64,000 nucleotides of DNA, taken from JBBSEX01 sp038239345. Lineage in GTDB: Bacteria; Acidobacteriota; Terriglobia; Bryobacterales; Bryobacteraceae. The notes under the pieces were generated by a model that ran no database searches, had not been told where the DNA came from, and saw only the letters and a list, made by a program, of their open reading frames with translations. Below, piece by piece: positions 17,166 to 25,443 of this stretch. Position 1 is the stretch's first letter, and each line of letters opens with the position of its first letter. Position numbers and translations under genes: made by a program. The stretch is taken from positions 62,001 through 126,000 of the forward strand of contig JBBSEX010000008.1 in assembly GCA_038239345.1 (NCBI GenBank), read 5' to 3'.

Positions 17166-17432
17166 ATGGCTGATGATAATTACACCGGAAGCTTGGTATG
17201 GTTTGTCGCGGGCGCGGCGGTTGGAGCAAGCATCGCCCTTTTGTACGCCCCTGCATCAGGCACGGAAACCCGAAGACGACTAGTGGGTTCGGCAGAACAA
17301 GGCCGCGATGCATTGTCGGGGACGGGCAAGGATCTGCTTGATCGCGGACGCGACCTATACGATAAAGGCCGCCAGATCGCCGACGACGCCGCGGAAATGT
17401 TTGAGCGAGGCCGCAAGCTAGTCGAAGGTTAA
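17166..17432 (+). CDS. YtxH-like membrane protein
   Basis: 88 residues from the ATG at 17166, supported by AGGAG upstream (the frame is open seven codons further). It begins MADDNYTGSLVWFVAGAAVG, a single membrane span with the family feature ALLYAPASGTETRRRL, followed by a polar helix with repeated DLLDRGRDLYDKGRQIADDA units. YtxH/gas-vesicle-protein-like proteins are small stress-associated membrane proteins of unclear role. It is followed 7 nt later by the P5C dehydrogenase gene. Confidence 0.88.
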   Translation: MADDNYTGSLVWFVAGAAVGASIALLYAPASGTETRRRLVGSAEQGRDALSGTGKDLLDRGRDLYDKGRQIADDAAEMFERGRKLVEG

Positions 17433-17439
17433 AAAGGTC

Positions 17440-19017
17440 ATGACCACCACAGCTAGCGGGCTGGCCACGTCCTTGCCGCCCTTCGTGAATGAGCCCTATG
17501 CGGACTTTTCGAAACCTGAGAATGTGAAGGCCATGCAAGAGGCGGTGGCGAAGGTTCGTGCACAGCTTGGCCGGGAATACGATCTTCTAATAGCCGGCGA
17601 ACACCAGCGCACCGATCAGAAGCACAAGTCTCTAAATCCCTCGAATACGAGTGAAGTGGTGGGCATCCATCAGAAAGCCACCGCTGCAATGGCGCAACGG
17701 GCCATTGAAGAAGCGCACGCGTATTTTCCGGAGTGGAGCCGCACTCCCGCTGCCGACCGGATCGCCATGTTATTCCGCGCCGCCAAAATTCTCCGCGAAC
17801 GAAAGTTCGAGTTCAATGCGTGGATGGTTGTGGAAGCGGGTAAGACTTTCATCGAAGCGGAAGGCGAGACTGCCGAGGCGATCGATTTCTGCGATTACTA
17901 CGCCCGTCAGATGATGAAGTTCGCGAACCCCGAACCTGTGGTGCAGTTGCCCGGTGAGCGGGACGAGATGCGCTACCTCGCGCTGGGCGTCGGCGTCGTG
18001 ATCCCGCCATGGAATTTTCCACTGGCGATTTTGGCGGGCATGACTACGGCGGCATTGGTTGCCGGCAACACGGTTGTAATTAAACCGTCCAGTGAGACGC
18101 CTACCATCGCCGCCAAATTTGTCGAGGTGTTGCTAGAAGCCGGTTTTCCGGCGAAGGCATTTTCGCTGTGCATCGGCAGTGGCGCGGTGATTGGCGATCT
18201 TCTGGTTGAGCATCCCAAGACACGCTTCATTTCGTTCACCGGCTCGCGCGATGTCGGGCTGCGCCTCAATGAGCTGGCAGCTAAACCGCGTAAGGGCCAA
18301 CTCTGGATCAAGCGGGTGGTTGCTGAGATGGGTGGCAAAGACGCCATCGTTGTGGATCGCGAAACCAACGTCGATGAAGCCGTGCACGGTGTTTTCGTTT
18401 CGGCATTCGGATTTCAAGGGCAGAAGTGTTCCGCGTGTTCCCGCGCCATCGTCGATGAATCTATCTATGATGAGTTCGTTCAGAAGCTGAAGGCGAAGGT
18501 AGCCCAGGTGAAGGTTGGGCCAACTGACGATCCAACGAACTACATGGGGCCGGTGATCAGCGAGAGCGCCATGAAATCGATCCTCGAATATATTGAGATC
18601 GGCAAGAAGGAAGGGCGTCTGATCTCGGGTGGCGGAAGGGCGGCAGGGAACGGCTATTTTATTCAGCCCACCGTAATCGCCGACGTGGATTCCAAAGCGC
18701 GGATCTTTCAGGAAGAAATCTTCGGCCCTGTGCTAGCGGTCACCAAAGCTCCGAACTTCAATCGCGCACTGGAAATGGCGAACGACTCGGAGTACGGACT
18801 TACCGGCGCGGTCTATTCCAACAATCCCGAAAAGACGGCGAAGGCCCGTGAGCAATTCTTTGTCGGCAATCTTTATATCAACCGCAAGTGCACTGGCGCG
18901 ATGGTCGGGGCGCATCCGTTTGGGGGCTTCAATATGTCCGGAACGGATTCCAAAGCGGGCGGGCCTGATTATCTGCTGCAATTCCTGCAGGCCAAATCGA
19001 TCGCGGAGAAGGTGTAG
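17440..19017 (+). CDS. L-glutamate gamma-semialdehyde (1-pyrroline-5-carboxylate) dehydrogenase
   Basis: A 525-residue NAD-dependent aldehyde dehydrogenase of the RocA/PruA type. It oxidises glutamate semialdehyde to glutamate in proline and arginine breakdown. Visible motifs: PPWNFPLAILAGMTTAALVA (cofactor-binding region), NTVVIKPSSETP, FTGSRDVGLRL, the general-base Glu in VVAEMGGKDAIVV, and the nucleophilic Cys in FGFQGQKCSACSR, the form typical of P5C dehydrogenases. FGPVLAVTKA and NFPLAI agree with the family. There is no proline dehydrogenase domain and no separate putA/prodh gene in the window. It is co-directional with the aldo/keto reductase that starts 4 nt after its stop. Confidence 0.92.
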   Translation: MTTTASGLATSLPPFVNEPYADFSKPENVKAMQEAVAKVRAQLGREYDLLIAGEHQRTDQKHKSLNPSNTSEVVGIHQKATAAMAQRAIEEAHAYFPEWSRTPAADRIAMLFRAAKILRERKFEFNAWMVVEAGKTFIEAEGETAEAIDFCDYYARQMMKFANPEPVVQLPGERDEMRYLALGVGVVIPPWNFPLAILAGMTTAALVAGNTVVIKPSSETPTIAAKFVEVLLEAGFPAKAFSLCIGSGAVIGDLLVEHPKTRFISFTGSRDVGLRLNELAAKPRKGQLWIKRVVAEMGGKDAIVVDRETNVDEAVHGVFVSAFGFQGQKCSACSRAIVDESIYDEFVQKLKAKVAQVKVGPTDDPTNYMGPVISESAMKSILEYIEIGKKEGRLISGGGRAAGNGYFIQPTVIADVDSKARIFQEEIFGPVLAVTKAPNFNRALEMANDSEYGLTGAVYSNNPEKTAKAREQFFVGNLYINRKCTGAMVGAHPFGGFNMSGTDSKAGGPDYLLQFLQAKSIAEKV

Positions 19018-19020
19018 ACC

Positions 19021-19989
19021 ATGGAACAAAGACAACTCGGCAAGAGCGGCCCCACAGTTTCAGCGATCGGACTGGGCTGCATGGGTATGTCGGAATTTTA
19101 TGGCGCCGCCGACGATATGGAATCCATTGCTACCATTCATCGAGCTTTAGAATTGGGTATCAATTTTCTGGATACCGCCGACATGTACGGCCCATTCAAG
19201 AACGAAGAACTTGTGGGCAAAGCGATTCGCGGCCGCCGGGATGAGTTCGTAATCGCCACCAAGTTCGGCATCGAACGAAACGCTGGCAATCCAGCGGTTC
19301 GCGGAATCAACGGAAAGCCCGAGTACGTGCGATCAGCTTGCGAGGCCAGCCTCAAGCGCTTAGGCATCGATACGATCGATCTCTATTATCAACATCGAGT
19401 CGATCCGGCCACCCCAATCGAAGAGACGGTTGGAGCAATGAGCGAACTTGTGAAAGAAGGCAAGGTACGTTTTCTCGGCCTGTCTGAAGCGGGCCCTGAA
19501 ACCATTCGCCGGGCATATGCCGTGCACCCGATCACCGCCCTACAAACCGAATATTCGCTATGGACACGCGATCCGGAAGAAGCGATCCTTCCGCTGACTC
19601 GCGAACTAGGCATCGGCTTTGTTGCCTACAGCCCATTGGGCCGGGGATTTCTAACTGGCGAGATTAAGAGCTTTGATGACCTTGCTCCTGACGACTATCG
19701 CCGCCATGCGCCGCGTTTTCAGGGTGAAAACTTCCAAAAAAATCTGGATGCTGTGAAGGCGATTCAAGACTTGGCCAAGAAAAAGAACTGCACCCCGGCC
19801 CAACTCGCCCTTGCCTGGGTATTAGCGCAAGGCAAAGACATCGTTCCCATCCCCGGCACGAAGCGCCGCAAGTATCTGGAAGACAACGCCGGCGCCCTCA
19901 ACGTTCAGATATCTTCCGATGAGTTGCCTAAACTGGAGCCAAGCGGCCTGCGATATCCGGAAAGCATGATGGCTTCCGTGAATCGCTGA
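19021..19989 (+). CDS. Aldo/keto reductase (AKR13-like)
   Basis: A 322-residue NADPH-dependent oxidoreductase. It starts QLGKSGPTVSAIGLGCMGMS. The catalytic tetrad is present: D and Y in FLDTADMYGPF, K in VIATKFG and H in YYQHRVDP. GLSEAGPETIRRAYAVHPI and FVAYSPLGRGFLTG are typical of the AKR13/YajO group. The C-terminal VPIPGTKRRKYLEDN binds the cofactor phosphate. The natural substrate cannot be told; adjacency to an aldehyde dehydrogenase suggests aldehyde handling (inference). Confidence 0.93.
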   Translation: MEQRQLGKSGPTVSAIGLGCMGMSEFYGAADDMESIATIHRALELGINFLDTADMYGPFKNEELVGKAIRGRRDEFVIATKFGIERNAGNPAVRGINGKPEYVRSACEASLKRLGIDTIDLYYQHRVDPATPIEETVGAMSELVKEGKVRFLGLSEAGPETIRRAYAVHPITALQTEYSLWTRDPEEAILPLTRELGIGFVAYSPLGRGFLTGEIKSFDDLAPDDYRRHAPRFQGENFQKNLDAVKAIQDLAKKKNCTPAQLALAWVLAQGKDIVPIPGTKRRKYLEDNAGALNVQISSDELPKLEPSGLRYPESMMASVNR

Positions 19990-20010
19990 GCGAGCGCTCG
20001 ATCGCCCGTT

Positions 20011-20814
20011 TCATAACGAAGCCATTTGCGTTTTCGGATAAAGATTGCGGGCGAAAGCGTCCCACTGCTCGCGAATTTCATCCACTCGCGCCGCCTCCAT
20101 TCCATAAATAACCAGCTGGAACGTCAATCCCGTAACGCCACGCATCGATTCGCAGAAAATGGCCAGCAGGGCGTCGTTGAAAGGTTCCACGGTCATGCTC
20201 ATGTAGCCCACCGAATCGGTTGATATGACCACGCCTTCCAACACCTGGCCGAACGAGGTTCGCAGGCGATAATGGTCCCCTGGCCGCAAGCCATCCAGCG
20301 AACCTTCGGCCACAAGTCCCTCTGGACTCACCAGCTTCTTCCAGACTTCCGCCGGCTGATGGTCGATCAGTGAGTAGACCACTACGCTCGTGCAAGGTAC
20401 GCCAGGATGCCGCTCCAGCCCATATTTCATGATCTTGAAAAACAGACCCCAACCCTTCTTCGTGGATTCATACTCGTTGTCGAACTTGGCATCCATTCCG
20501 AATCCGGAGTGAACCAGGCGAAGGACGGTCTTGCCTTCCTTGGCTTTGAGATAGTAGTCGACCACTTGGGGGACAGCCCCGAAGCCGGCTTGCAGGTGCT
20601 TGTTCGGTTCCCAGACGGTGATCTTGCTGGTGCCATCCATGCCGGGTCCCCAGGAGATCCACATCTCGCCGCCTACGCCGGGAGTAACCTTCGCTTCCGG
20701 GGCGAACCAGCGAATAATTTCGTCGGCTTCCGTGATAGCCGCCCATACCTGTTCGACCGGGACATCGATCTCGATCGTGATTTCATGCTGTCGGGTTTCT
20801 GTGGTTTCGCTCAT
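20011..20814 (-). CDS. Tandem SRPBCC/AHSA1 domain protein
   Basis: 267 residues. The N-terminal half is a typical AHSA1-like START fold: ITIEIDVPVEQVWAAITEAD, IIRWFAPEAKVTPGVGGEM and LRLVHSGFGMDAKFDNEYES. The second half (from ~145, VVYSLIDHQPAEVWKKLVSP) has the pattern of a second, more divergent SRPBCC unit. These folds bind hydrophobic ligands or act as Hsp90 co-chaperones; proteins next to ArsR-type regulators are common and mostly unassigned. It lies 4 nt downstream of the regulator gene, so both are one transcript. Confidence 0.85.
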   Translation of the reverse strand: MSETTETRQHEITIEIDVPVEQVWAAITEADEIIRWFAPEAKVTPGVGGEMWISWGPGMDGTSKITVWEPNKHLQAGFGAVPQVVDYYLKAKEGKTVLRLVHSGFGMDAKFDNEYESTKKGWGLFFKIMKYGLERHPGVPCTSVVVYSLIDHQPAEVWKKLVSPEGLVAEGSLDGLRPGDHYRLRTSFGQVLEGVVISTDSVGYMSMTVEPFNDALLAIFCESMRGVTGLTFQLVIYGMEAARVDEIREQWDAFARNLYPKTQMASL

Positions 20815-20818
20815 AAAT

Positions 20819-21445
20819 TCACTCCATGCGGACAGACTCTTCGCCGTCCTCTTGCTCTTTGGTGATGGCGGGAAAACATCCCAGCACGAGACGAAACGGT
20901 CTGCCGCCTTCCACCGTTTCGTTGTGGTATTTCGCGCTGATTTGGGCTACCGCGGTGGCTAATTCTTCGCTGAAGGCGTGCCGATCCGCAGCCGTTGCGA
21001 ATCGCACCTGGGTTTCAAGGGTAAGAGTTGAGAGACGCTTTCCGGCACGATCGGCGCGGGCCCGAAGCACTGTCAGATCGCGAATGATCCGCGCCGCCGA
21101 AGAGACTAGATAGGAAATTGAAAACCGGTCTCGGCGATCCTCGGGAGTCTTGCCAAGCTTCCCCAACGCATCCGGACTGATCACGTAAGAGCGTGCCGTG
21201 GCGCGAACCAGACGCTCAATACAATTCCCTTTCTTACGTTCCTCCACGAACTCGAGGAGCCCAGCCTTCTCAAGTTCATGGAGATGATAGTTGATCTGCT
21301 GGCGGGGAATGCCCATACGGCGGGCAAGTCCGGCGGCCGAATCGGGCTCGGCAAGCGATTCCAATACTTGCAGACGAGCCGGATTAAATAATGCCGCGGC
21401 TTTACGCAGGGTTCGGATTACTTCGATCGCAGCGGCCAAGGACAT
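20819..21445 (-). CDS. ArsR-like winged-helix regulator
   Basis: 208 residues. The HTH_20/ArsR-type winged helix occupies residues ~10-75: LFNPARLQVLESLAEPDSA, LARRMGIPRQQINYHLHELE, GLLEFVEERKKGNCIERLVR. The remaining ~130 residues are helical, likely a dimerisation or ligand region. The gene is first in a two-gene unit with the SRPBCC protein, the usual ArsR-SRPBCC arrangement. A TTGACA promoter and a palindrome over its -35 box lie just upstream, suggesting autoregulation. Confidence 0.88.
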   Translation of the reverse strand: MSLAAAIEVIRTLRKAAALFNPARLQVLESLAEPDSAAGLARRMGIPRQQINYHLHELEKAGLLEFVEERKKGNCIERLVRATARSYVISPDALGKLGKTPEDRRDRFSISYLVSSAARIIRDLTVLRARADRAGKRLSTLTLETQVRFATAADRHAFSEELATAVAQISAKYHNETVEGGRPFRLVLGCFPAITKEQEDGEESVRME

Positions 21446-21453
21446 CTATGGCC

Positions 21454-21482
21454 ATTGAACACTTGAATCGAAATATTGTCAA
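21454..21482 (-). promoter_or_regulatory. Sigma-70-like promoter of the ArsR-like/SRPBCC operon
   Basis: A consensus -35 box TTGACA (21477-21482), a 17-bp spacer and a -10-like TTCAAT (21454-21459), read on the minus strand. Transcription would start near 21447, 0-3 nt before the ATG at 21445, so the mRNA may be leaderless. Confidence 0.5.
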
Positions 21483-21487
21483 GACAA
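21476..21487. promoter_or_regulatory. Palindromic operator candidate TTGTCTTGACAA
   Basis: A perfect 12-bp palindrome (minus-strand reading TTGTC-TT-GACAA), partly extended by flanking A/T symmetry (ATAT on both sides). It covers the -35 box of the regulator's promoter, where binding by the ArsR-like protein would block RNA polymerase. Confidence 0.45.
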
Positions 21488-21502
21488 ATATATTTTTCGC
21501 GC

Positions 21503-22387
21503 CTACCGGTTAAGCCAGGCCTTCATACTCCGCGAGACCAGATCCGCCGCATCCTGCTGCACGAAATGACCAGCATCCGGTATCGTCACCAACGTAAAAT
21601 CTTTTTCAACAAGATCCCACGTTCCGTTTAAAGCAGGCGACAGGAGCGCCCAATCTTTCAAGCCATGAAACTCCAGAACCGGCATTTTTACCTTGACGAT
21701 TGGCGAGTTCGCATCAAACAAGTATGGTTCCTTAGGATAGTTCTGCCTGTAGTAATTCATCATCGACGTGAAGTCCGAGCGCTTGAACGCCTCGACGTAT
21801 TTTGCCTTCGCATCCGGATCAGTCACCCACGTGGCCAGACCTTCGGCCGTCAGAGCCTTCTCCGATCCGTCCTTCTGAAAGGCGCGGGCATAGGCGCTGG
21901 CCTTTTGCTGCGCTGGATTATTGGCCAGTTCGCGAGTCAGACCCCGGGGATTCGGCAGATTGAGGATGATCAATTTCTCCGTCATCTGTGGCAACGCCAT
22001 CGCGAACTGCCAGGCAACCGCGCCACCCCAATCGTGGCCCACGATGATCGCCTTATCCTTGCCCAATGACTTGATTACGGCCACGACATCGCCCACCAGC
22101 AGGCGCATGTCGTAATTCTCCACACCCTTGGGCTTATCGCTGAGATTGAAGCCCCGTTGATCAATGGCCACGGTTTGATATTGGTCCGACAGCGCCTCCA
22201 TCTGACTGCGCCAGGTATACCAATAATCGGGGAAGCCGTGAATCATCACGACCAGAGGACCTTTGCCGAGGCTCGCGTAGTGAATCTTGACGCCGTTACT
22301 GTCGGCGTAGCCGTGCGTCACGCGGGATTCGATATCGGCCGCGAGCAACGACGTGGACATTAGGAGGGCTATAGAGATGGCTTTCAT
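21503..22387 (-). CDS. Exported alpha/beta hydrolase (epoxide hydrolase/haloalkane dehalogenase-like)
   Basis: A 294-residue hydrolase with a short signal peptide (ISIALLMSTSLLAADIES). The oxyanion motif HGFPDYWYTWR and the nucleophile motif GHDWGGAVAW, with Asp as nucleophile, are those of epoxide hydrolases and haloalkane dehalogenases. The catalytic His is in IPDAGHFVQQD near the C-terminus. A cap domain (~140-225) rich in Tyr and Asn carries substrate contacts. A soluble-epoxide-hydrolase activity is the best guess; the substrate is unknown. Confidence 0.88.
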   Translation of the reverse strand: MKAISIALLMSTSLLAADIESRVTHGYADSNGVKIHYASLGKGPLVVMIHGFPDYWYTWRSQMEALSDQYQTVAIDQRGFNLSDKPKGVENYDMRLLVGDVVAVIKSLGKDKAIIVGHDWGGAVAWQFAMALPQMTEKLIILNLPNPRGLTRELANNPAQQKASAYARAFQKDGSEKALTAEGLATWVTDPDAKAKYVEAFKRSDFTSMMNYYRQNYPKEPYLFDANSPIVKVKMPVLEFHGLKDWALLSPALNGTWDLVEKDFTLVTIPDAGHFVQQDAADLVSRSMKAWLNR

Positions 22388-22455
22388 GCACTGACGAGTA
22401 TACGCCTAGATGCGGGTGGCACGGATGCCGTGACCAATTTCTACCGATCCCAAAC

Positions 22456-22944
22456 CTATCCCCGGCCCCCGATTTCCTTTTCTAGAATCATTGCCGATAT
22501 GGTTGCGTTGCCACCCAGGCCGGCGAGTTCGCAACAAATTTCGAGGCCTTGAATGCGCGCGCAGACCACCTTGCCGTGCTGGTTCCAACGCACCGGGTAA
22601 GCTTTTCGCAACTCGCTTTCCGTGGCGCCGACGCCGATATCTTTTTCCGTACGGAATCGCGGGGATAGAACGCGCAAGCGGACGACTCGGCCGTTCTCGA
22701 TCTCCGCTATAATGTCAGGCTGTGTGTCGGCGGGGATCACGCGAATCTCCAGGCTGCTGCCATCGAAGCGGGTGGATTCGGGCGGGTACCAGCGGCGAAC
22801 TTCATCCGCGGTCATGCCGAGTTTTGCGCGGCCGGCGCGCCCATGCGCCAAGTGATAATCGCGTGGCGCCCGCAAGATCTGGGCTTCTAAAGCGATGCCC
22901 ACCAATCCAAACAAAAGCGACGAACTGCGGAGAATTACTCGCAC
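22456..22944 (-). CDS. Secreted protein of unknown function, 162 aa
   Basis: GTG-initiated, with a signal peptide (ILRSSSLLFGLVGIALEAQ). The mature part has two related segments, KLGMTADEVRRWYPPES and GVGATESELRKAYPVRW, each followed by strands (IIAEIENGRVVRLRVLS; VCARIQGLEICCEL). This double G-x-T/S-x-x-E-L/V-x-x-x-YP pattern recalls SmpA/OmlA-like beta-alpha-beta repeats, but I would not name a function. It is divergent from ilvD. Confidence 0.7.
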   Translation of the reverse strand: MRVILRSSSLLFGLVGIALEAQILRAPRDYHLAHGRAGRAKLGMTADEVRRWYPPESTRFDGSSLEIRVIPADTQPDIIAEIENGRVVRLRVLSPRFRTEKDIGVGATESELRKAYPVRWNQHGKVVCARIQGLEICCELAGLGGNATISAMILEKEIGGRG

Positions 22945-22973
22945 CCCTTACGCCCCCGAGCGCTCGTGAAATG

Positions 22974-22997
22974 CCGATTCCAATACGATTGTATCGG
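22974..22997. promoter_or_regulatory. Imperfect dyad upstream of ilvD
   Basis: Outer arms CCGAT/ATCGG and inner arms CAAT/ATTG around an ACG centre give a 24-bp dyad, 17 nt before the ilvD ATG. It may be an operator or a 5'-UTR hairpin. No matching regulator is known in the window. Confidence 0.3.
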
Positions 22998-23014
22998 TTA
23001 ACATAGTACTTCTT

Positions 23015-24676
23015 ATGCCGTTACGAAGCTACACCATTACACAAGGCCGAGACCGTGCGCCCGCGCGAGCAATGCTGAAAGCCATCGGATTCACCGATGA
23101 AGATCTTAAAAAACCGATTATCGGGATAGCCAATACATGGATTGAAACCATGCCCTGCAATTACAATCTGCGCGCCTTGGCGGAGAAGGTCAAGCAAGGG
23201 GTCCGCGCGGCGGGCGGCACTCCGATGGAGTTTAACACCATCGCAATCAGCGATGGCGTGACGATGGGCACCGAAGGCATGAAGGCTTCCTTGATCAGCC
23301 GCGAAGTGATTGCCGATTCCATCGAACTGGTGGCGCGTGGCCATATGTTCGACGGAATTGTCGCTCTTGTCGCCTGCGACAAAACGATTCCCGGTGCCGC
23401 CATGGCTTTGCTGCGTTTGAACGTGCCGGGCATCGTACTCTATGGCGGATCCATCATGCCTGGCCACTATAAAGGCCGCGATCTTACCGTGCAGGACGTT
23501 TTCGAAGCGGTCGGAGCCAATGCCGCCGGTAAAATTAGCGATGCTGAACTGCTGGCGATTGAGAATGTAGCCTGCCCAGGGGCCGGTGCCTGCGGCGGAC
23601 AATTCACCGCAAACACGATGGCGACGGTTATGGAATTGATGGGCCTTTCGCCGATGGGAACAGCCGCCGTTCCGCAGGTGGATCCTCGAAAAGACGACGT
23701 GGCGTTCGGCTGCGGCGCGGTCATCCTCAATGCCGTGAAGAATAATATTCGTCCGCGCGATGTCGCTACGCGCGCGGCATTCGAAAACGCGATCGCCTCG
23801 GTAGCCGCCACGGGTGGCTCGACCAACGCTGTATTGCATCTGCTGGCGATGGCGCGCGAGGCGGAGGTTCCGCTTGAGATCGACGATTTCCAAACGGTGA
23901 GCAATCGCACTCCGCTGCTGGTTGATCTCAAGCCGGCCGGCCGCTTCGTGGCGGTCGATGTCGATAAGGCCGGAGGAATGCCGGTCATCGCCAAACGCCT
24001 GCTGGATGGTGGATACTGCGATGGTTCGACGATGACTGTCACCGGCAAGACATTCGCTGAAGAGGCGGCTAAGGCGAAGGAAACTCCCGGTCAGCAAGTA
24101 ATCCGCGCGCTGGATAATCCAATCAAGAAGTCCGGCGGCTTGGTTATCCTGCGGGGAAATCTGGCGCCCGAAGGTTGCGTGATTAAAGTGACGGGGATTG
24201 AACGCAAGAGCCAGCGAGGTCCCGCGCGTGTATTCGATTGCGAAGAACAGGCGATGGATGCAGTGCAGCGAAGCGAGATTCGCGCCGGCGATGTCATCGT
24301 GATTCGCTACGAGGGTCCGCGTGGAGGACCTGGAATGCGCGAGATGCTTGGAGTGACGGGAGCCATCGTGGGCGCGGGCTTATCCGAGGATGTCGCGCTG
24401 TTAACCGATGGCCGGTTTAGCGGCGCCACACGCGGTTTCATGGTGGGTCATGTTGCGCCCGAAGCAGCTAACGGCGGGCCGATCGCAGCGGTGCGCCAAG
24501 ACGACATCATCGAGATCGATATCGAGAATAGGACCATCAACGTGGAAATTTCCGCGGAGGAGCTGGCGTCTCGAATGGCGGATTGGAAAGCACCGGAGCT
24601 AAAGTACAAGACCGGTGTATTTGCGAAATACGTGAAGTTGGTTGGGTCTGCCGCGCAGGGTGCCATCACCCAGTAA
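23015..24676 (+). CDS. ilvD: Dihydroxy-acid dehydratase
   Basis: A 553-residue IlvD/Edd family enzyme that dehydrates 2,3-dihydroxy-isovalerate and -methylvalerate in valine/isoleucine synthesis. The cluster-binding cysteines are visible in ETMPCNYNLR, VALVACDKTIPG and CPGAGACGGQFTANTM. Other signatures: SDGVTMGTEGMKASLISREV, ATGGSTNAVLHLLAMA, YEGPRGGPGMREML and LLTDGRFSGATRGFMVGHV. Sugar-acid dehydratases share the fold, but length and motifs fit IlvD. It stands alone, without ilvBHC neighbours. Confidence 0.96.
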   Translation: MPLRSYTITQGRDRAPARAMLKAIGFTDEDLKKPIIGIANTWIETMPCNYNLRALAEKVKQGVRAAGGTPMEFNTIAISDGVTMGTEGMKASLISREVIADSIELVARGHMFDGIVALVACDKTIPGAAMALLRLNVPGIVLYGGSIMPGHYKGRDLTVQDVFEAVGANAAGKISDAELLAIENVACPGAGACGGQFTANTMATVMELMGLSPMGTAAVPQVDPRKDDVAFGCGAVILNAVKNNIRPRDVATRAAFENAIASVAATGGSTNAVLHLLAMAREAEVPLEIDDFQTVSNRTPLLVDLKPAGRFVAVDVDKAGGMPVIAKRLLDGGYCDGSTMTVTGKTFAEEAAKAKETPGQQVIRALDNPIKKSGGLVILRGNLAPEGCVIKVTGIERKSQRGPARVFDCEEQAMDAVQRSEIRAGDVIVIRYEGPRGGPGMREMLGVTGAIVGAGLSEDVALLTDGRFSGATRGFMVGHVAPEAANGGPIAAVRQDDIIEIDIENRTINVEISAEELASRMADWKAPELKYKTGVFAKYVKLVGSAAQGAITQ

Positions 24677-24684
24677 CGGATTCT

Positions 24685-25011
24685 TTACAGCTGGGCGTCG
24701 ATCATCTTATGCAGTTCGGACTTACCCACGGAACCGATGCGCTGATCGACAATCTTGCCACCGTGAAAAAGAATGAGTGTGGGAATTCCCCGAATCTGGT
24801 ATTCAGCCGCGATTTCGAGGTTGTCTTCCAGCTTCAGTTTTCCCACCTTCGCCCTGCCAGCATATTCGGCGGCGACGGCGTCTAGGACCGGGGACAGAGC
24901 ACGGCATGGAGCGCAACCATCGGCCCAAAAATCGACGAGAACCGGGACAGAGGCTTCGAGAACTTCTGCGGGAAAAGTTTCAGTGGATAGGATGACGCTG
25001 TGGCTGTTCAT
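24685..25011 (-). CDS. Thioredoxin-like protein with CAPC active site
   Basis: 108 residues with the full thioredoxin fold pattern: VPVLVDFWA, active site CAPC, and the cis-proline loop IRGIPTLILFHGGK. The active-site surroundings are unusual: WADGCAPCR replaces the canonical WAEWCGPCR, losing the Trp before the first Cys and the Gly between the cysteines. This should shift redox potential or specificity (inference). It lies 48 nt downstream of the canonical thioredoxin on the same strand, with ~45% similar residues by eye, so the pair looks like a tandem duplication. It converges on ilvD with 8 nt between stops. Confidence 0.92.
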   Translation of the reverse strand: MNSHSVILSTETFPAEVLEASVPVLVDFWADGCAPCRALSPVLDAVAAEYAGRAKVGKLKLEDNLEIAAEYQIRGIPTLILFHGGKIVDQRIGSVGKSELHKMIDAQL

Positions 25012-25059
25012 AATTCTGCGGATTGCCGGAGCTCCGGCAATCCGTAAAGAAGTGCAAAT

Positions 25060-25389
25060 TTAGACGTGCGGATCGAGCATTTTTTGCACATCGGTCTTGC
25101 CCATCGCACCGGTGCGCTGCTCTACAATCTGACCTGCCTTAAACAGAAGGAACGAGGGGATGCCGCGAATCTGATATCGTTGCGCAACCGTCGGGTTTTC
25201 ATCGACGTTAAGCTTGCCTACTTTCACGCGGCCAGCGTAATCAAGCGCAATCGCATCCACTGTCGGCGTCATCATGCGGCAAGGTCCGCACCATTCTGCC
25301 CAAAAATCGACCAGAACCGGGATTTCCGATTTCAGGACATCCTGATCGAATGCTGCGTCCGTAAAACTCTTTGTTTGATCACCGGCCAT
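25060..25389 (-). CDS. trxA: Thioredoxin (canonical)
   Basis: 109 residues from the ATG at 25389, which has GGAG at suitable distance; a TTG three codons earlier is less likely. The canonical active site WAEWCGPCR, VPVLVDF-type strand (IPVLVDFWAEW), DENPTVAQRYQIRGIPSF with the cis-proline, and LLFKAGQIVEQRTGAMGK are all present. It is a cytoplasmic disulfide reductase for ribonucleotide reductase, peroxiredoxins and similar partners. Confidence 0.95.
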   Translation of the reverse strand: MAGDQTKSFTDAAFDQDVLKSEIPVLVDFWAEWCGPCRMMTPTVDAIALDYAGRVKVGKLNVDENPTVAQRYQIRGIPSFLLFKAGQIVEQRTGAMGKTDVQKMLDPHV

Positions 25390-25443
25390 AAATTTCAATC
25401 TCCAGGTCTTGGATGTTATGAAGCGCGTGTCGGATTCAAGCCG

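Noticed and set aside
23021..24097. 358-codon minus-strand ORF across ilvD
   Set aside because: It is the antisense shadow of a strongly conserved gene; its His/Arg-rich composition follows from ilvD codon use, and it has no ribosome-binding site or known motif.
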